A stretch of DNA of 64,000 nt, taken from the NCBI GenBank assembly GCA_932521035.1, contig OW051494.1, positions 3,954,001-4,018,000 of the forward strand, given 5' to 3'. This document shows, in pieces, positions 10,845 through 24,384 of the stretch. Within the stretch, counting starts at the first letter, position 1, and the number at the start of each line of letters is the position of its first letter. A program made the position numbers and the translations under genes. The stretch comes from Oscheius dolichura (lineage: Eukaryota > Nematoda > Chromadorea > Rhabditida > Rhabditidae). The notes below the pieces were generated by a model. The model ran no database searches. It was not told where the DNA came from and saw only the letters and a list, made by a program, of their open reading frames with translations.

Positions 10845-13800
10845 CTATTGAGCTCCCTGTTGGAATCGGTAGAGGTAGAGCCGATAGTCCTTAGATGCAA
10901 GCACAACGGATCCATCATCCACAAGAGCAACGTCAAAGCATTGAGCATGTTTCACTTTTGACTCTAGAGCTCCAATCATGGTTCCATCCTGCAAATAAAC
11001 TAATGAATGAACCGAAACTCGTGCATCGGTAAAGCAAAACCAGTTTTTTTTGCAAAAAGTACTCGTTTTCAGAAATAAGCCGTGAAATTAGCAAGCATTC
11101 TTTATAGTATAGTTGTAAACTAACCTGGGAGAAAACAGTAAGGTTGAAATTGTTGTGATTATCTGCAACAACAACGTCTCCAAGGGAATTGATTCCCACG
11201 CCAATAGGGTAATTAGTCACTCCTTCGCCACCTATTTGACGAAGAAACTGCCCTTCATATGAGAAAACCTGTGAATTCATATTGTGAAAAGTAGAAAAAA
11301 ATTACTTTGATACAATGAGCACGATTGTCGGAAATCAATATCTCATTCTTTTCATTTGTGCACACACCATTGGGGAATTCCAAATATCTAGAGCAACTGA
11401 ATTTTTGAAGGATGTTGCCAAACATGTCGAAAATTATAACGCGCATCACCTAAAGAAACATTTATGGTAAACAAGAAGATTTCAATAAAGCAATTCAAAA
11501 TATATTACCTTGCATTCGACAACAATAATTCGTCCTTTGTTGTCGACACATACTCCACGGGGATGTTGAAGGATGTTAGCTCCAAATTTTCGAAGAAACT
11601 GTCCATACTGATTGTAAACTTGGATTTGATGAGTTGGAGAGCGTTCCGTGACAACAAAATCCCCAGTCATCTTGTTAACGGCAACTCTGTTAGGATAAAG
11701 AAGCTGTCCATCACGTTTACCACATTCTCCAAATTGGAATTTAAATCTTCCTTCTTTATCAAAGACCTTAAATAAAAGAGTTAATAATTTCATGCTAAGT
11801 AATAACCTGGATACGATGATTATTTGTATCAGCAACAATTATATCACCCTGTGCATTAACAGCAACTCCAGACGGCTCGGTGAACTGCCCTTCCATAACT
11901 CCGAATTCACCAAATTTACAATGATAAATCATTTTCTGTCGCTTAATTTGCGAACGACTAAAGCTAATAAAAATGAGGAACAATAAAATTATATTACCTA
12001 GGGGGATACATAGCGTCACTCTTGCTGTCGTCCAAATTACTGTTGTCCAATAGGCCAAGACTAGGCTCGACACCAAGTGACCATTTATCGTATTGATTAA
12101 AAGGTTCGTTTGTAAAAGGTCCAAGGGACTGGCTTGATCCCTCAAAATCATTTTTCGGTCTCAGCAAATTAGAATCTGAGAAGACATTGTTTGCCAGGTT
12201 ACTCATAGCTGGCAGACTATGAGCAGTCGGTGGAGATTGTCCGAGCTGCTAAAAAAACTGTTTACTACAAAATCATCTAGTAACTAACTTGACGGCTCGG
12301 TGGTCGTCCAATAGGAGTAGGAGGCATAGTAGGCTGAGAATTGGCAAGTCCATTAGCCGCATTCCATTCAGAGATAGTACCACGAACGCTTCCCATAAGG
12401 GTAGTAATCGACTGTTTAGCAAGGCCTCCATTTACAGTTGGAACATCAAGGTCCATAGAATTCACTAATGCACTTGAAACCTGCTAAATATTTAAAACTA
12501 ATCTGTACAAGAAGAGATCTTACATCTGCGTTGTAATTGAGGAAAAAGTTTAAGCGTGTATCAAGCAACTGCTTGAACACCATTACTTCGGTGGGATTAG
12601 CGTATTTCACAAGGCGTGAAGTGAATTCGATGGTTTGGCCAAGTTTTTCTGACATTTGTTGGATGCGTTTGTCGACCATAGTCAATTGAACCTGAAACGA
12701 GGTGCCATAAATTTTATGTATGAGAAAATTTGTATAAGTGAATTCATTGTTCATTTGCTCCAATCAAATCTTTGCAGTCTTATTTGAAGGAAATCTGGTG
12801 ACAGGCGCGAGACCAACGCACACAATGACCGTGGGCGCAACACACAGTGGGTCACCATTAAGAGTCAACACAGCAGACTCAATAACATAGCATTAGCATA
12901 CCTGTTTGGCAGAGTAGATTGATTCCAAATCTTTCTGAAGTTTTCTTCTCTGCTCTTCAATAATCTTTTTCAATGCTGCTTCGTTTTCATCCAGTTGAGC
13001 ATTTGCTCTGCTGAGACATGCAGTAAGACGCTGTTGGCAAGCGTCAACCTGCTTAAAACCATCAAGCATTTCCTGGTGTTTTATGCGGGCTTCTTCAACT
13101 AGCCTTTCCATTATAATAACTTCTTTTTCAGCTACCTATAAAAACATTTTAGAAAACATTTCAAAATCTAGGCTACGACACTACATAAATAAAACTCTAC
13201 GTACCGCACCGGCCTCATCAGTACCACTCATTTGTGGACTATTTCACGTAGGGTCATTGCTACCCTATCTCTAGGTTTTGCTCGCCAACTATATCGGGTC
13301 ATAACCTGTCAGCAGGTCCGGAGGGCTGCCATATGACGGCCAAAGACCTGTGGTGCAGGCTCACCTCACTGATGGGCTCATAATGATGAGCAGGAGCAGC
13401 ATGATCGACAACAGTGCACTCGCGACAGATTGCCAGATTACAACTGATGCAGAAGAATCTAAGAGGCTGCATCCTATGCTGTAAGCAGTTGCAACTCTTG
13501 TTAGAAGTTGGCCCATTAAGAGAAGGAGGCTAAAACGTTACTCTTATCTTGTTACTTTTTAAAAAAAAACAAAAGGAGAAAAACGTACCGATAGTGAAGT
13601 TACAGGAGGAATTTCCTGAACACGATGACCTTCAAAGCAATGCATAAACTGATGAGCCATTTTACAATTTGAACACAAAAAGTGGGAGCAATCTTGACAG
13701 AAAGCCGAAGCTCTTTCTCCACTCTTACATCCTGTGCAAGTATTCTGCGAAAGATTGCTTGCAGACATCTAAAAATAAAAATATAAGCTACCAAGAATCC

Positions 13801-15960
13801 ATGCAACTTACAAGTTCAGTAATTCTTCCAACTTGCTCCACAGGAGAATCCGAAAGAGGAGGCGATGACGATGTAGAACTGGGGCTGCCAAAAATTAGCC
13901 CTTTATCATCCAGACTGTATTGGCGAGCCAATACCGATTCAAGTCCATAATCGGAAAGGAGAGAATCAAGTCCAAGATGAACACTAAAATATTTTTTACA
14001 GTAACTTTACATTTTTATACCTTAATTGAGTCTCCATGTGGCACTGGGGACAGATAATCCGTTCAGCAGAATCCAACTGTCTTTCTAAGCAACCTTTGCA
14101 GAAAGAATGAAAGCAGGCAAGTACTTTCGGCTCTCGAAATGGCTCAAGGCACAGAGGACACTTAACAATCTGGAAATTATTTCTTTGTGTTGAAACGAAA
14201 TAAAAAATTAACGACTTGAAAAGATCGGAATTAGGCCATGTGGAAACAGCAAGGATCAGTCATAACGAACGCGTCACGACGGAAACGCCACGTATTAAGG
14301 ATTGTTGGAGGAGTATTCTAACACATGGCAAAGGGCAAGTTCAATCTTAGCCGCTGCGAAAACTTTTAAAAAAAAGGCACGGTATATGAAAAATTTCGAT
14401 ACGCGTTTCAGGCTAAAGAGAACATCTCAATTTGGCTGGTGGTTATATAATGAACAACATTGGTACTACGACGTGAAATAAGATGGTGCTAGCCGCACAC
14501 GGTAAGTAGGTAGAGTGTCAACAAAAAAGGGTGGCGCAGCGCGGTACGATTCGTTGTCTGGATCACAAGGGGCGCATCTGGGACTCATGAATAAAATATT
14601 TCAATATACTATTTTGTAAAGAGTTTTACGAAGGAAAAGATAAATGTGTCTTCGTAGAGGATAGTACAACCTTGTTTTTTCGATTGGATGTTCCTTATTA
14701 TATCAAGAATGTTAATTTAAGTAGGATATACTATACATGTAAAGAATATTTGTACTGTTCACAGGGCGTATTGTCACAGTAAAAAAATGACAGCCTGAAG
14801 CCGTAGCCAGCACGCATTCTCATGTTATGTGACCCGAATCGATCTGCGGAGCGGCAAGCCGTCGGCCACGCCCACTAAAGGATGAGAAGAAAGGAGTGTT
14901 CTAGAGAAAATATTCCCCCGGCAATTTCAAGTTTACTGACACAACATTTACCTCATTAGCAGGCATTGGTGGCGGAGTTGGTGCCAGTCCAAATGATCCA
15001 CCAAGCATTGGCTGAGAGACAGCTGAAATTTTATTGTGTTATTATTCACAAATATCGGAGTGGCTCAATAGCTAGACGGGAAAATTATTTGTTATATAAA
15101 GGTGTTCTCATAACATTCGTTTTGAGGTGTGACATATTTGCTATGTCCTCTAGACCTTGCACCACATCGCTAATTACCCTACACCCTAAGTATGAACAAG
15201 ATTTAGTTGTGCCATTGTTCCCGCAACAGAGGTCACTCAGATGTACAGGGAAAAACAAGAGCACCAAATCGTGTTTGTTCGTAAGTTAGTTTATGCACTC
15301 CCTGAAAAACGCCCCATTCTTCTCAAACGAAGTTATCTATAAATCAGCATTGACCTCCCTCATGACAGGAGGCACGCATATATAGGATGACCATCTGCTA
15401 CCATAGAACCCACCGCTATTGACCATTTGGCGCCAGTTTTTCAGTTGAGGTCAGCAAAGAGAAAAATTAAGTAAGTGGTACGCGTGGTATTTTTCTAAAT
15501 GAAAAGAATCAAAGTATTGGAATATATCCTGCAGATGTGGATAAAATACCGCAGGTTATCTTCCACCAAATGCAATAATTGCAGGGTAACGCGCTAATCC
15601 TCTTTAGAATATGCCGAATAGCCCAAAAGGAAAAATTCCGATTGTTGCTATTCCCTGTTGACAGCAACACATATATCTTGCGCACATCTAGGTCGTACTC
15701 ATCCGCGCAACAAATGTTTGACATGAGAATCTATCAGATCATGTATATAATTCCTGCAGTGTAAATGGTTGCAGTTGTCATAATTCAGCAAAAATTTGCC
15801 TGCCTACAATTTGAAAAAAAAATATTCAAAACTAACCGGATCCCCAAGGTGACGATGTGAAGCTCTGTGGGATGGGTCTTGCCATAGTTGCCAAAAGCTG
15901 AGAGAAACCACCCAAGTCATCGGAGCCGCTGCTACTTCCCAGCGATTCTGATTCACTCAT
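10845..15960 (-). CDS. ncl-1: NCL-1/Brat-type RING-B-box-coiled-coil-NHL protein
   Basis: RNA-binding translational repressor family (C. elegans NCL-1, fly Brat), acting on rRNA synthesis, cell growth and fate. Start ATG 15960 (MSESESLGSSSGSD). Then: RING in exon about 14170-14022 (VKCPLCLEPF, CFHSFCKGC, ICPQCH), B-box 1 about 13768-13590 (CTGCKSGERASAFCQDC), B-box 2 about 13500-13365 (CNCLQHRMQPLRFFC), coiled coil about 13130-12900 (MERLVEEARIKHQEMLDG), and a Ser/Pro/Asn-rich linker. The NHL propeller occupies about 11960-10845 (YHCKFGEFGVMEGQF, ERSPTHQIQVYNQYGQF, DNRAHCIKV, ALESKVKHAQCFDVAL, SKDYRLYLYRF). Stop TAG 10845-10847. The propeller is nearly identical to fly Brat as I remember it. 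Having a RING matches NCL-1 rather than Brat. The first two introns (about 810 and 780 nt) are unusually long for this window. Confidence 0.93.
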
Positions 15961-18540
15961 CTCAGCTTCTCTGTAACAATAAAATATTTCTCATATCATC
16001 ATCTGAAGATCTTCATAGAAGAAAAAAACTAAGTTTTTCGACATTATTTTTTTTTCAAAAGCCTCAAAACTGCATACTTCCACAGCTTTAATTCTTAGAA
16101 TATAACGATCTTTTAAGTAGAGCAGAAACAAGAAGAGAGGGGACACAGTGACACACTTGCGAGAAAGTGTACATAAATGAGAGAACGCAGACAAGCAGTA
16201 CACGAGAGAATCGATCAAAGAGAGAGGCAGCCGAGAAGCAAATTGCATATCGCGCCGCCCATGTGAGGTTTTAGGGCTGCATGTGACCCACGCAACTCGG
16301 ATACATGCGCCTATTCTTCGCTTACTAGCAAAATTCACAGATTACAGTATTAGACCTTCATACTAGTTTTATATTTGGAAGTATACACTTTTCCAAATGA
16401 GAACGAATAAACATTCTCTAGTAGAGCGACAAAGAGGGGCTAGAAGAGGTGCTAGCGCCCCTAGGGGTAGCGAACAGGTGTCTGTTTGCATAACGATCTC
16501 TCTTGACAGACCAAACAGCAGTCTGCTCGAACATGGGTGGATTAACACCTGACACTCAACTTTCTTCCGCCAGTTATAAGTATCCGTAATTTTTAAAGCT
16601 ATCGAAAAGGGTCAACAAATGATGACAAATGATAGAATACGAATGCAGTAATGATCAATAAAACTAAAGCCATGCGATATCTTTTTTCACAGCAAAGATA
16701 GAAGGGAGCTACGAGTCACGAGGACAGAGATCATCTCCTTGCCTGGGGCGCCCGCATGACTGCCTCCCAATCGCTGTCAAACCAGCTCCAACTATATGTT
16801 CCAGCGGGTTTGGCCCTGGTGTTATACAGTTTTACTTTAGGCACGCGATGATAAAAAATTTGAAGCAGACATCTGTTGAGTTCTCCAAAATTTATCTTTA
16901 CTTTTTTTATACTAATTTTTTACATGTACTCATTTTTACTGATATAACTGTTTTGAACCCGGAAATTTGTAACTATTGCCTCCGATTTCCGTGATAGCAT
17001 CAAAAATGTTGGAAAGTATTAGCTGAACATCACCAAATTTGCTAATTCAAGACTAAAACTTGCTTTGTTGCCGGCTTGCGCAGAAATGTGAACAACACGA
17101 CCATTGGTTATAAAATGGTGAGAAAGAAAGAACCCTGAAGTACGACGTAATGTAAATGTACGCAAGCAATAGGCTTCGATTTTATGGTGCCCGATTGAAA
17201 CGATCGTGCAGACAGTGAATGTCACATATAATCTACTGGACTCAAACAAACTATTTCATAATGCTTGGCAGTGAATATTCGGAAAACGTTAGAGAAAAGA
17301 TTATGTGTACATTTGTAAAGTATAGGCCAACATATTTCTAGAAGTTTGAACGAGTTTCAGTCTTACGAAATCGTGAAATTGCTAAAATCCTCCATACATA
17401 CCTTGGCGGTTCCAAATAAGATAACATGATTTCGAATAATTGGACGGACGATGCTCTACGCAATCCAACACAATTCTATCGGTCACTTTGGGTGGAAAAC
17501 TGGGGCGACTGGAGGCACAGGGAACAAGTGGATCCTAGGTTTAGGGGCGTGGCACTTGACTCTCACGTGATGTGGCGTTGCTGCGAACATGGACCCCTCA
17601 CAAACAATTCCCCATATAGTTTGGATATATCAAAAAGAAAATAGCTTATAACCTCAGTTTTCATCAAATCAACGTGACATAAATTAATTGATAAGGGAAA
17701 CTGCCATTGTCATAATTATCAAGAGATTTTAACTGAAACCTATACTTAAGAAACTTGATAATACTTTTCGCAATAAATTTAGAATTTATATTGATTTGTA
17801 CACTGTGTTACAGTTTTAGATGCGTGATCAAAGACTTTTACACTAACAACGCTATACTTCATGAACGGCTCTTGGAAAATTCAATATTTAGAAAGTGTCC
17901 GACCATCTTGAACATGAAATGAAGCAAGGGAAAAATTTTTTTACACAAGCATGCACATGGTCTGCGATTACCATCCCCATTGTATGGTCTTTGGCTATAG
18001 GGAATAGATTGTTTTGCTTGGGCTGTCTACTGCTAGTCCTAGCATCGACCACCACGAAAACAGAACGAGTAGCGAATGAGTGGTGAAGAAGAAGAAACCA
18101 AACCAAACCGCTTCGCTCTGAGCTCTTTTTGCTTCTGCGTGCGTGCGCTCGATCGAGAACAGCGCAGGCCATCAAAAAGCTGGCGAAGCCTTCGTGCCAA
18201 TGATCTGTAGGTTTCTGCATCGAAACGTGATACTACTTGCCGTTTATGGCTTGCTAGCCAGATGTTATGATGGACATAGACGATTCTGTTATGGGCAGAT
18301 GGTATATACCCAGCGCGTTGGGGGGAGGTATGCATAATTGTCGGATAATTTCCACTCCGATCATTTAAAAAATAACAGGAAACACTAAAAATGCACTGCT
18401 TACTGAACGAAGTATGCAAGCAACAGCTGACACATTTTGAGAATAAAAAAAAGATGAGGTTCCGCTAGGATGTAACAATACACATAACAAAAAATGGTAG
18501 AAATGACATAAATGCGCAATGTACCAAAAAATTACTCACA
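15961..18540. other. Non-coding region upstream of the NCL-1-like gene
   Basis: An acceptor TTGTTACAG (minus strand, AG at 15972-15971) lies 11 nt before the NCL-1 start, so transcription must begin further right. A donor-like CAAG|GTATGT on the minus strand at about 17402 could end a 5' untranslated exon. The stretch is AT-rich with a GC-richer patch at 16430-16570 and 18040-18200. Several 60-125-residue ORFs on both strands have no recognisable domain or exon context. I see no RNA gene. Confidence 0.35.
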
Positions 18541-19260
18541 TATTTGGCCGTATCTTGCTCATATGAATCCTGTAGGTCCTGGAGGTGCCGGAGCTGGGGA
18601 AAGAGTTTGTGTCAATTTCTGAAGAAGCAGCCTATGTAGTATCCACTAGTGTTCTTCTAAACACTGCAATATGCAATAAGCAACGATAAAATGTATAAAC
18701 ATGAAGTATCTATTAGATGCTCGACAAACATAACGTTTCTATATAACAGTACTAGTGTGTTGATGTTTACTAATTAATTTCTGGGCAAAAATAATGAGTC
18801 TTCAATGTAGGCAGAAAGAGCAAGGAAGAGACAAAATCGACGAAAGGCCTGCCTGCTGTATTTTGAAATTGCACTTCGCGCGCCCGGGGTATTCATCGTT
18901 TTTTTTTTCGGAAGAGTGACAGCTGATTGGGTAGAATGTTTATAAAACTGGGAGAGGTTATTCCTAGTATCTCGTTTGTTTGCCAACGAATCGCTTTCAT
19001 ATGGGAGCCCTGGGCAGATTAGAAGTCAGGGAAGGTACTACACCAAACTGCAAAAAAGACGATTCCACTTGGCGAGCGGAACGGTTGGCTGTACGTTTCA
19101 GCACCCTAGAAGCTGATTCAGAAATTCTCGCCGACTCATACCGTCCGCTTTGATGCGTGCCGCGCAAAACTGACTCATGTGCGACATCTTTCATGCTAGG
19201 CACAGATGGCCAGTAATAGATTTGAGCGGTTCTTGAGGAGCTAAAGGGGCTGGAAGTCAT
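18541..19260 (-). CDS. Possible small unknown gene or 5' exons (two candidate exons)
   Basis: A minus-strand open stretch from ATG 19260 (MTSSPFSSSRTAQIYYW) to about 19044 is followed by a donor-like GTGTAG. A 50-nt candidate exon lies at about 18605-18550 between TTTCCCCAG and GTGAGT. In one phase the junction reads APAPPGPTGFI then stop; in another it reads LRHLQDLQDSYEQD without stop. The first would give a complete protein of roughly 85 residues, the second would join something downstream. I do not recognise either. They may instead be alternative leader exons of the NCL-1-like gene. Confidence 0.2.
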
Positions 19261-20090
19261 AGTTCATCGTATTCTTATCTGCGCCTCTTATCAACGGCAG
19301 ATTGGTGCGAAAAATAAAGAATTGCATTGGTCTCAATAGAGCGAAAAGTCAATAAAATAAAGGGGTTTCTACAGTAATCCGAGACGAGAAAACAGGTTCA
19401 ACTGGGCTGTTTAAAAAGTATAAAAACTCCGAAGAGCAGGCGGTTCCGGGCAGAGGAAGAGAATGGGGGAATTTTGCCGATTCAGCACAGACGCACGTAA
19501 GTCTTCCACGTGTATTGGAAGCCGATTACAGCCGAAGGGGGAACTTTTTGTTTGAGGAAACGGCCGGGGCTGCTCTCGACAACAACAAAAACAACACTTG
19601 GGGGAAGAGAAAAAAACAACTTGAGAGAGAGACGTCTGCCCGGGGTGAAAGGGGATGTTTGATGCCGTGCCCTGGGTATACAGAGTCTTTTTTGGCGGCC
19701 TCTTCCAGTTCTAATCGGGGAGAATCGGCGACGGAGAAAGAAGTGGTCATCCTTTTTTGGAGGGACAACTTTTCTTTGGATGGCATTGTCAGTCGGCAGA
19801 CCACTTTTACAACAAGTCCATGGAAATAGAGATGCCGTCAACAACAACCAGTGCGGAGGAGGCTGCTCTTTGGCCGAGGGGGATCACGCGGGATGTGCGA
19901 CGTGTTGGACACTGGCGATGGAGGCCCCTGCTTGTTTAGGAACGGCCAAAACCGTCGGGGGCCAGGATAAACAAACCGGGGCGAGGGAGTGACGCGCCCC
20001 GGGGACCATCCCCCATAACAATCCTTCGCTTTGGTCTAGACGGCGTGTCCCCCGTAAACTAAAAAATTCTCACTGAATCCCCCTCAAAAA
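19261..20090. other. Intergenic region, AT-to-GC transition
   Basis: A plus-strand TATA-like AAGTATAAAAAC lies at about 19416-19428. Composition rises in GC from about 19440 rightwards. Overlapping ORFs of 60-121 residues occur on both strands (typical of GC-richer sequence without stops) but none shows a known domain. The poly(A) signal of the glutamate transporter lies at the right edge. Confidence 0.35.
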
Positions 20091-20098
20091 CATAAAAC

Positions 20099-20104
20099 TT
20101 TATT
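20099..20104 (-). terminator. Poly(A) signal of the vesicular glutamate transporter
   Basis: AATAAA on the minus strand about 76 nt after the stop codon. Confidence 0.6.
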
Positions 20105-20179
20105 ATTCCAGATAGATATATATATTGAAAAAAGAAGAGAGAGATCACGGGAACGAGAGAGACTAACCGGGGGATATGA

Positions 20180-22580
20180 TCACCACTGCTGCTGGTAGTT
20201 CGGGTTGCCGGCCATCTGATAGCCCTGGCCGCCGTCATCCCAAACAGCGAATGGATTTGTCGGAGCTGCTGCCGGCTGCGGGGGAGGAGGAGGCGGCGGC
20301 TGCGGACGACCTACAAGGGGACATATATTCCTTTCCCGACTGGTCGAACCCTTGGTCAGCTGTTCTGCGGTGGGCAGAGGGCCCAGCTTGATCTGGTCGG
20401 GCTGCCTAGCCGCGGCCCCGTATCCTCCGGCCCCATTGCCCAGTACCGTCGTGTTCCATGGCTGTTCCTCTTCCTTCGGCTCGGCCCAGTCCTTTACAGG
20501 GATTATAAGGAGAGGGCGGCAGTTCTCACCTGGAGTTCCCCGGAGGCGTAGACGGCGTAGAAAGTGACCCCGGTGAAGTGGATGAGACTGGCCAGCAGGA
20601 ATACCTGGCGGCCGGGGATAGAGAGACCCTAATCGAGACTAACCTTGGTCCACCCGTGATGTCCGTGGAGTGTAAATTGTTCGGTGACAAAGGGACAAGT
20701 CAGCCCGGCGAGTGTTCCAATTCCATTGGAGAAGCCCATGAGGATGGCCGCGTAGCGGGGGGCTATATCCAGGTGGTTCACATTAAATCCTGAAGGGTCG
20801 GGCCAGAGTGCGCGAGAACGTACCCGAGATGGCAAAACCAGAACAACCGACGGCCAGGATCAACGCGATCATCGCGGTGCTTTCACTCTTCGTGTATGCC
20901 ACTATCAACATGAACAGCGCCTCCCCGCCGAATCCTGAACATCTTCTTCCGCTCTAGGCACCCTGCCACCCACCTCCACAGTTGAAGATCTTCCGAACGG
21001 CCGTGGTCGAGAGGATCTTGTTCGAGCGGAGGTAGTCGGCCGTCTGCCCTCCGAAGAGCACGATGACCCCCATGACGGCGTGGGGCAGGGCGGCCAGCAG
21101 CCCGGACTGAATAGGCTCTGATCATTTCCCGGACAAGACCCACGTGGTCGATGTTCATGTCCAAGACGTCTCGCATGTAGGTCAATTGGTTTTGGAGGAG
21201 GAGGTAGAATGTCCACGAGCGAGCAAAGTTGGCCACGATTATGGCCCAGACTGGTTTCGAGGTGACGATGGCCTTCCAGGGGATCGAGGTAAACGTCGGG
21301 TGCGTGGTGCAGATTGTGCCGATGGCCTCTTCAATGTACTTCTTTTCCTCCAGGGAGATGGTCGGGTGGAAGGCAGGCTTTTCGAACGTCAGCGAAAACC
21401 AGAAGATGGACCAGATGCACCCGGCCACTCCTGAACAATATCATAAATTGGAGCATGGTAAAGACAGACCGTAGACATAGAACGGGGCTCCCCAGGAGAT
21501 GTAGGACACGAGAAAAGCGGACACGGGCAGCCCGAGGACGGCACCGGCATACGAGCCAGTGAAGGCGGTGGTGGCCAGCTTGGATCTCTCCATTGGAGGA
21601 GCCCAGTACCGCCAAACTCCGTGCATCGAGGGATACGCCACTCCCTGAACCATCTCTTTATTTCAAATTAAACTAAACTAACGGTGAATAGTCCTTGGAG
21701 GACGTTGACGATGACGACGAAGGTGTCGCTGCGAGAGTTAAAGGCGAACGGGAGAAGCAGATTCAGGAAGGCGCCCATGCCGATGGCCATGCCGAATAGT
21801 CTAAACCCCGGTCAGTTGTCTATCCTCCCTGATAAAGAGATACTTGTTGGGAGGGAACTTGGCGGCCAGGAAACCGGCGGGCAGTTGGGTGACGAGGTAG
21901 CCGTAGAAGTAGCTGCTCTCCATCACCCCCAGCTCCGTCTCGGTCCAATTGAATTCCCTAATCTGAAGGAGGAAACCTCTTGAAGGGGTCAAGGGGGATG
22001 GATTACGTGGTGTCGGCCCCAGGGGTCGGTGTAGTTCCTGAACATTCTGTTCTTGGCGGCCCCGAAGTTACAGCGAATGCCGAAGCTGATCATGAAGCCG
22101 ATGTTGGCGAGGATGGCCAGCTGCCATCTCTTCCGGCAGCCACAACAGGCCGAGTTCTCGACGACCTGGAGGATCTTGTTCGAATGGACGGCGGCCCCCT
22201 CGTAGTTGGAGTAGGCCGTGTTCTCCTCGTCCCTGAAAGCGGGAGGATGAGACAACGGCCTCCTCCCCTCCACAAACCCATTCTGCTCGGGGAGCCGGGT
22301 CGAGGCGCCATTTGCCCCGTTGGAGTCCTTTGCCAGCAACCTGAAGCTGTGCCAATTATTGTCAATTACATCCCGCCGCGGACAAGTCAAACAATCGAAG
22401 ACTCCCAAAAACTTTCAAGAACAGAGAGAGGGAGAGAGCAGGGGCACGTCATGTGCACTCGAACGAATGAGACGGGGGCGGCCGGGCCACTCACTTGGTT
22501 ATGGGCTGCTTGTACTGGCTGAACTGCTCCTTGCCCGAGGCCCAGACGTCGTTGAAAGACTTGGAGATATGCTGGGACAT
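20180..22580 (-). CDS. Vesicular glutamate transporter (SLC17A6/7/8, EAT-4 type)
   Basis: Loads glutamate into synaptic vesicles using the proton-motive force; SLC17 branch of the major facilitator superfamily. Start ATG 22580 (MSQHISKSF), 15 nt after an acceptor-like TTCAG. Visible in order: [13 protein letters not shown] and ISFGIRCN (first membrane segment), [123 protein letters not shown]. These match vesicular glutamate transporters almost motif for motif. The cytosolic C-terminus is Pro/Gln-rich with a run of seven prolines. Stop TGA 20180-20182. Introns are mostly 30-45 nt. The gene is strongly GC-rich, unlike the NCL-1 gene next to it. Marks glutamatergic neurons. Confidence 0.93.
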
Positions 22581-24350
22581 CTCTGGCAGTTACCCTGAAC
22601 TATGGCTATGCGGAAGGAGGAGGAGGAGGGCGACGGGCAGGAAGAGAACGACATCCTCTCTCAATTAGCCGGGCTGTCAGTTGTAGGTACACGGGCCCTG
22701 ATTTACGACAATAGGCAACCTCTTGAATTATATTACTACTGCGGACACAAGATACATCGGGTCTGCCCCGGGTAGGGGAGCTGGCAAGTTGTCCTCCCGT
22801 TGTCGGCTATTAGGGCCGTTAATTCCGACACGAGACCTGTCACCTGCGGCAAATTGCATTCGCTTAGGCTAATCTACGAGGCCAAATAAAAAATATTCAA
22901 CGGAGAAATATCTGCAGACGAAGTATTCTGTTGATTGAAGTCAAAATGGCCGGAAAGGCAGTTTCGAATAGCAGGTAGCCACTGTTTTCGGGGGGTAGTC
23001 GGGAGGGGGAGACAAAGGAGACGGCCAGGGGGACACGGGAGCAGAAGAAGCCTACAAGAGACGGAGGAATCAAAGATTGTCGGCCAGGAGGAGGGGGAAG
23101 CCAAAAGGTCCCTTTATGGCCAGGGTATGGCTTTTTGGTGGCCGGATGTGCATTAGACGGAGGAGGTTGTGATTTTGGCGAAGGGAGCAGGGAGGGGCAC
23201 AATTCATAGGAGAGTATGGTTCATCTATTATGAAAAAGGCTCGAGTCGCCTGCCCCCTAATGGCTGGCCTCGTTTATTTCCCTCCCTTAATCCATCCAAC
23301 ATCTCCTAGGGACAGGGGCAGAGGGGGGAGGAGGACGGGCAGGATAGAGGGATACAGGAGGGAGCAGGTGACTTCTGGGCACAAGTTCATATTAGAGGAA
23401 ATGAATAATTCCGGCAGGCCGGTGTGCTCCCCTCCAATCAGCCGTGAAGGGTACATGGCCAGGAGAGGAGAAGAGCAGACTCCCCTGCCTGGCGCCCTGC
23501 CATCGGAAGTCGCGACTCGAATTTCGTTTTGGGATGATGGAATAGAGGGTTATTTGCAGTTATGCGATGCTCTCCCCATCCTGCCCCGATTACGGTAGAG
23601 GAGGGCGGGCCGACGGCGCGGATTACGGCTGAGGTGTGAAGCCGAATGAGTCCTAATCGATTCTGAGGGGAGCGGGAGGAGGCATCTGAAGGGGAGGAGG
23701 AAGCCAAGGAGGCCAGAGGGGGAGTACAGATGATTATACAGGGACAGGGGAGAAGGAGGGGGCGGCAGAGGCCGACCTGGGGATGACAGCCTCTTCTCCA
23801 GGTCTTCCCGGACGAGGCTGTCTTTGAGAAGGGAGGAGGTGTGGAGGATGAGATTAGCGTCTCGGCATCATCCGAGCATGCCCTGCCGGGTATTAATATG
23901 CCGGGGCACTCGACTGAATTACACCGTCAATCCGATTAGCATTTTTCCAGGCTACTTGGTCTATCTTTTGAAAGAATCCATTCTCCCGGGCAGAATAACA
24001 CGAACTGCACAGGGAGATCATTGGATCCATTGCTGAGCCGAGAGGGAGGAGGCACCGGCAGACGCCCTTGAAAGAATGGCAATAACGGGGGACAGGGACG
24101 GAAAGTCGTAGACGGCCTATAAACGAGCCACATTATTATGACTTCTGGGGAATGACACGGGTGCACGACACTAACGACACGAATAACTAACTCTTTATTG
24201 TTTCTGATCACAAGGGAGAGGAGGCCGCGTCTGGGGAGGAGACGACTTCGAGGCGGGAGGCGCAGTGGCGGTGAGATGTGCCCCTCATTCGAGGAACCCC
24301 AAAACAGTTTTTAAACAACTCAGAATAAGATACAGATTATTTAGAATCCT
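22581..24350. other. GC-rich intergenic region upstream of the glutamate transporter
   Basis: About 1.8 kb rich in GGAGG/CCTCC-type purine-pyrimidine asymmetric runs (for example around 22615 and 23310-23340). It is presumably promoter and outron for the minus-strand transporter. Chance ORFs up to 122 residues are present, but none has splice context or a recognisable domain. Confidence 0.4.
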
Positions 24351-24356
24351 TTTATT
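24351..24356 (-). terminator. Poly(A) signal of the small unknown gene
   Basis: AATAAA on the minus strand, 29 nt beyond the stop codon at 24385. It supports the small ORF being a real transcript. Confidence 0.5.
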
Positions 24357-24384
24357 TGGGCCAGAAAGTAAGCTGCGCCCAGCT

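Noticed and set aside
15991-16338. 115-residue minus-strand ORF upstream of NCL-1
   Set aside because: Interrupted by the NCL-1 leader acceptor context and without recognisable features.
19482-19847. 121-residue minus-strand and 104-residue plus-strand overlapping ORFs
   Set aside because: Mutually overlapping, no domains, located in the downstream flank of the glutamate transporter gene.
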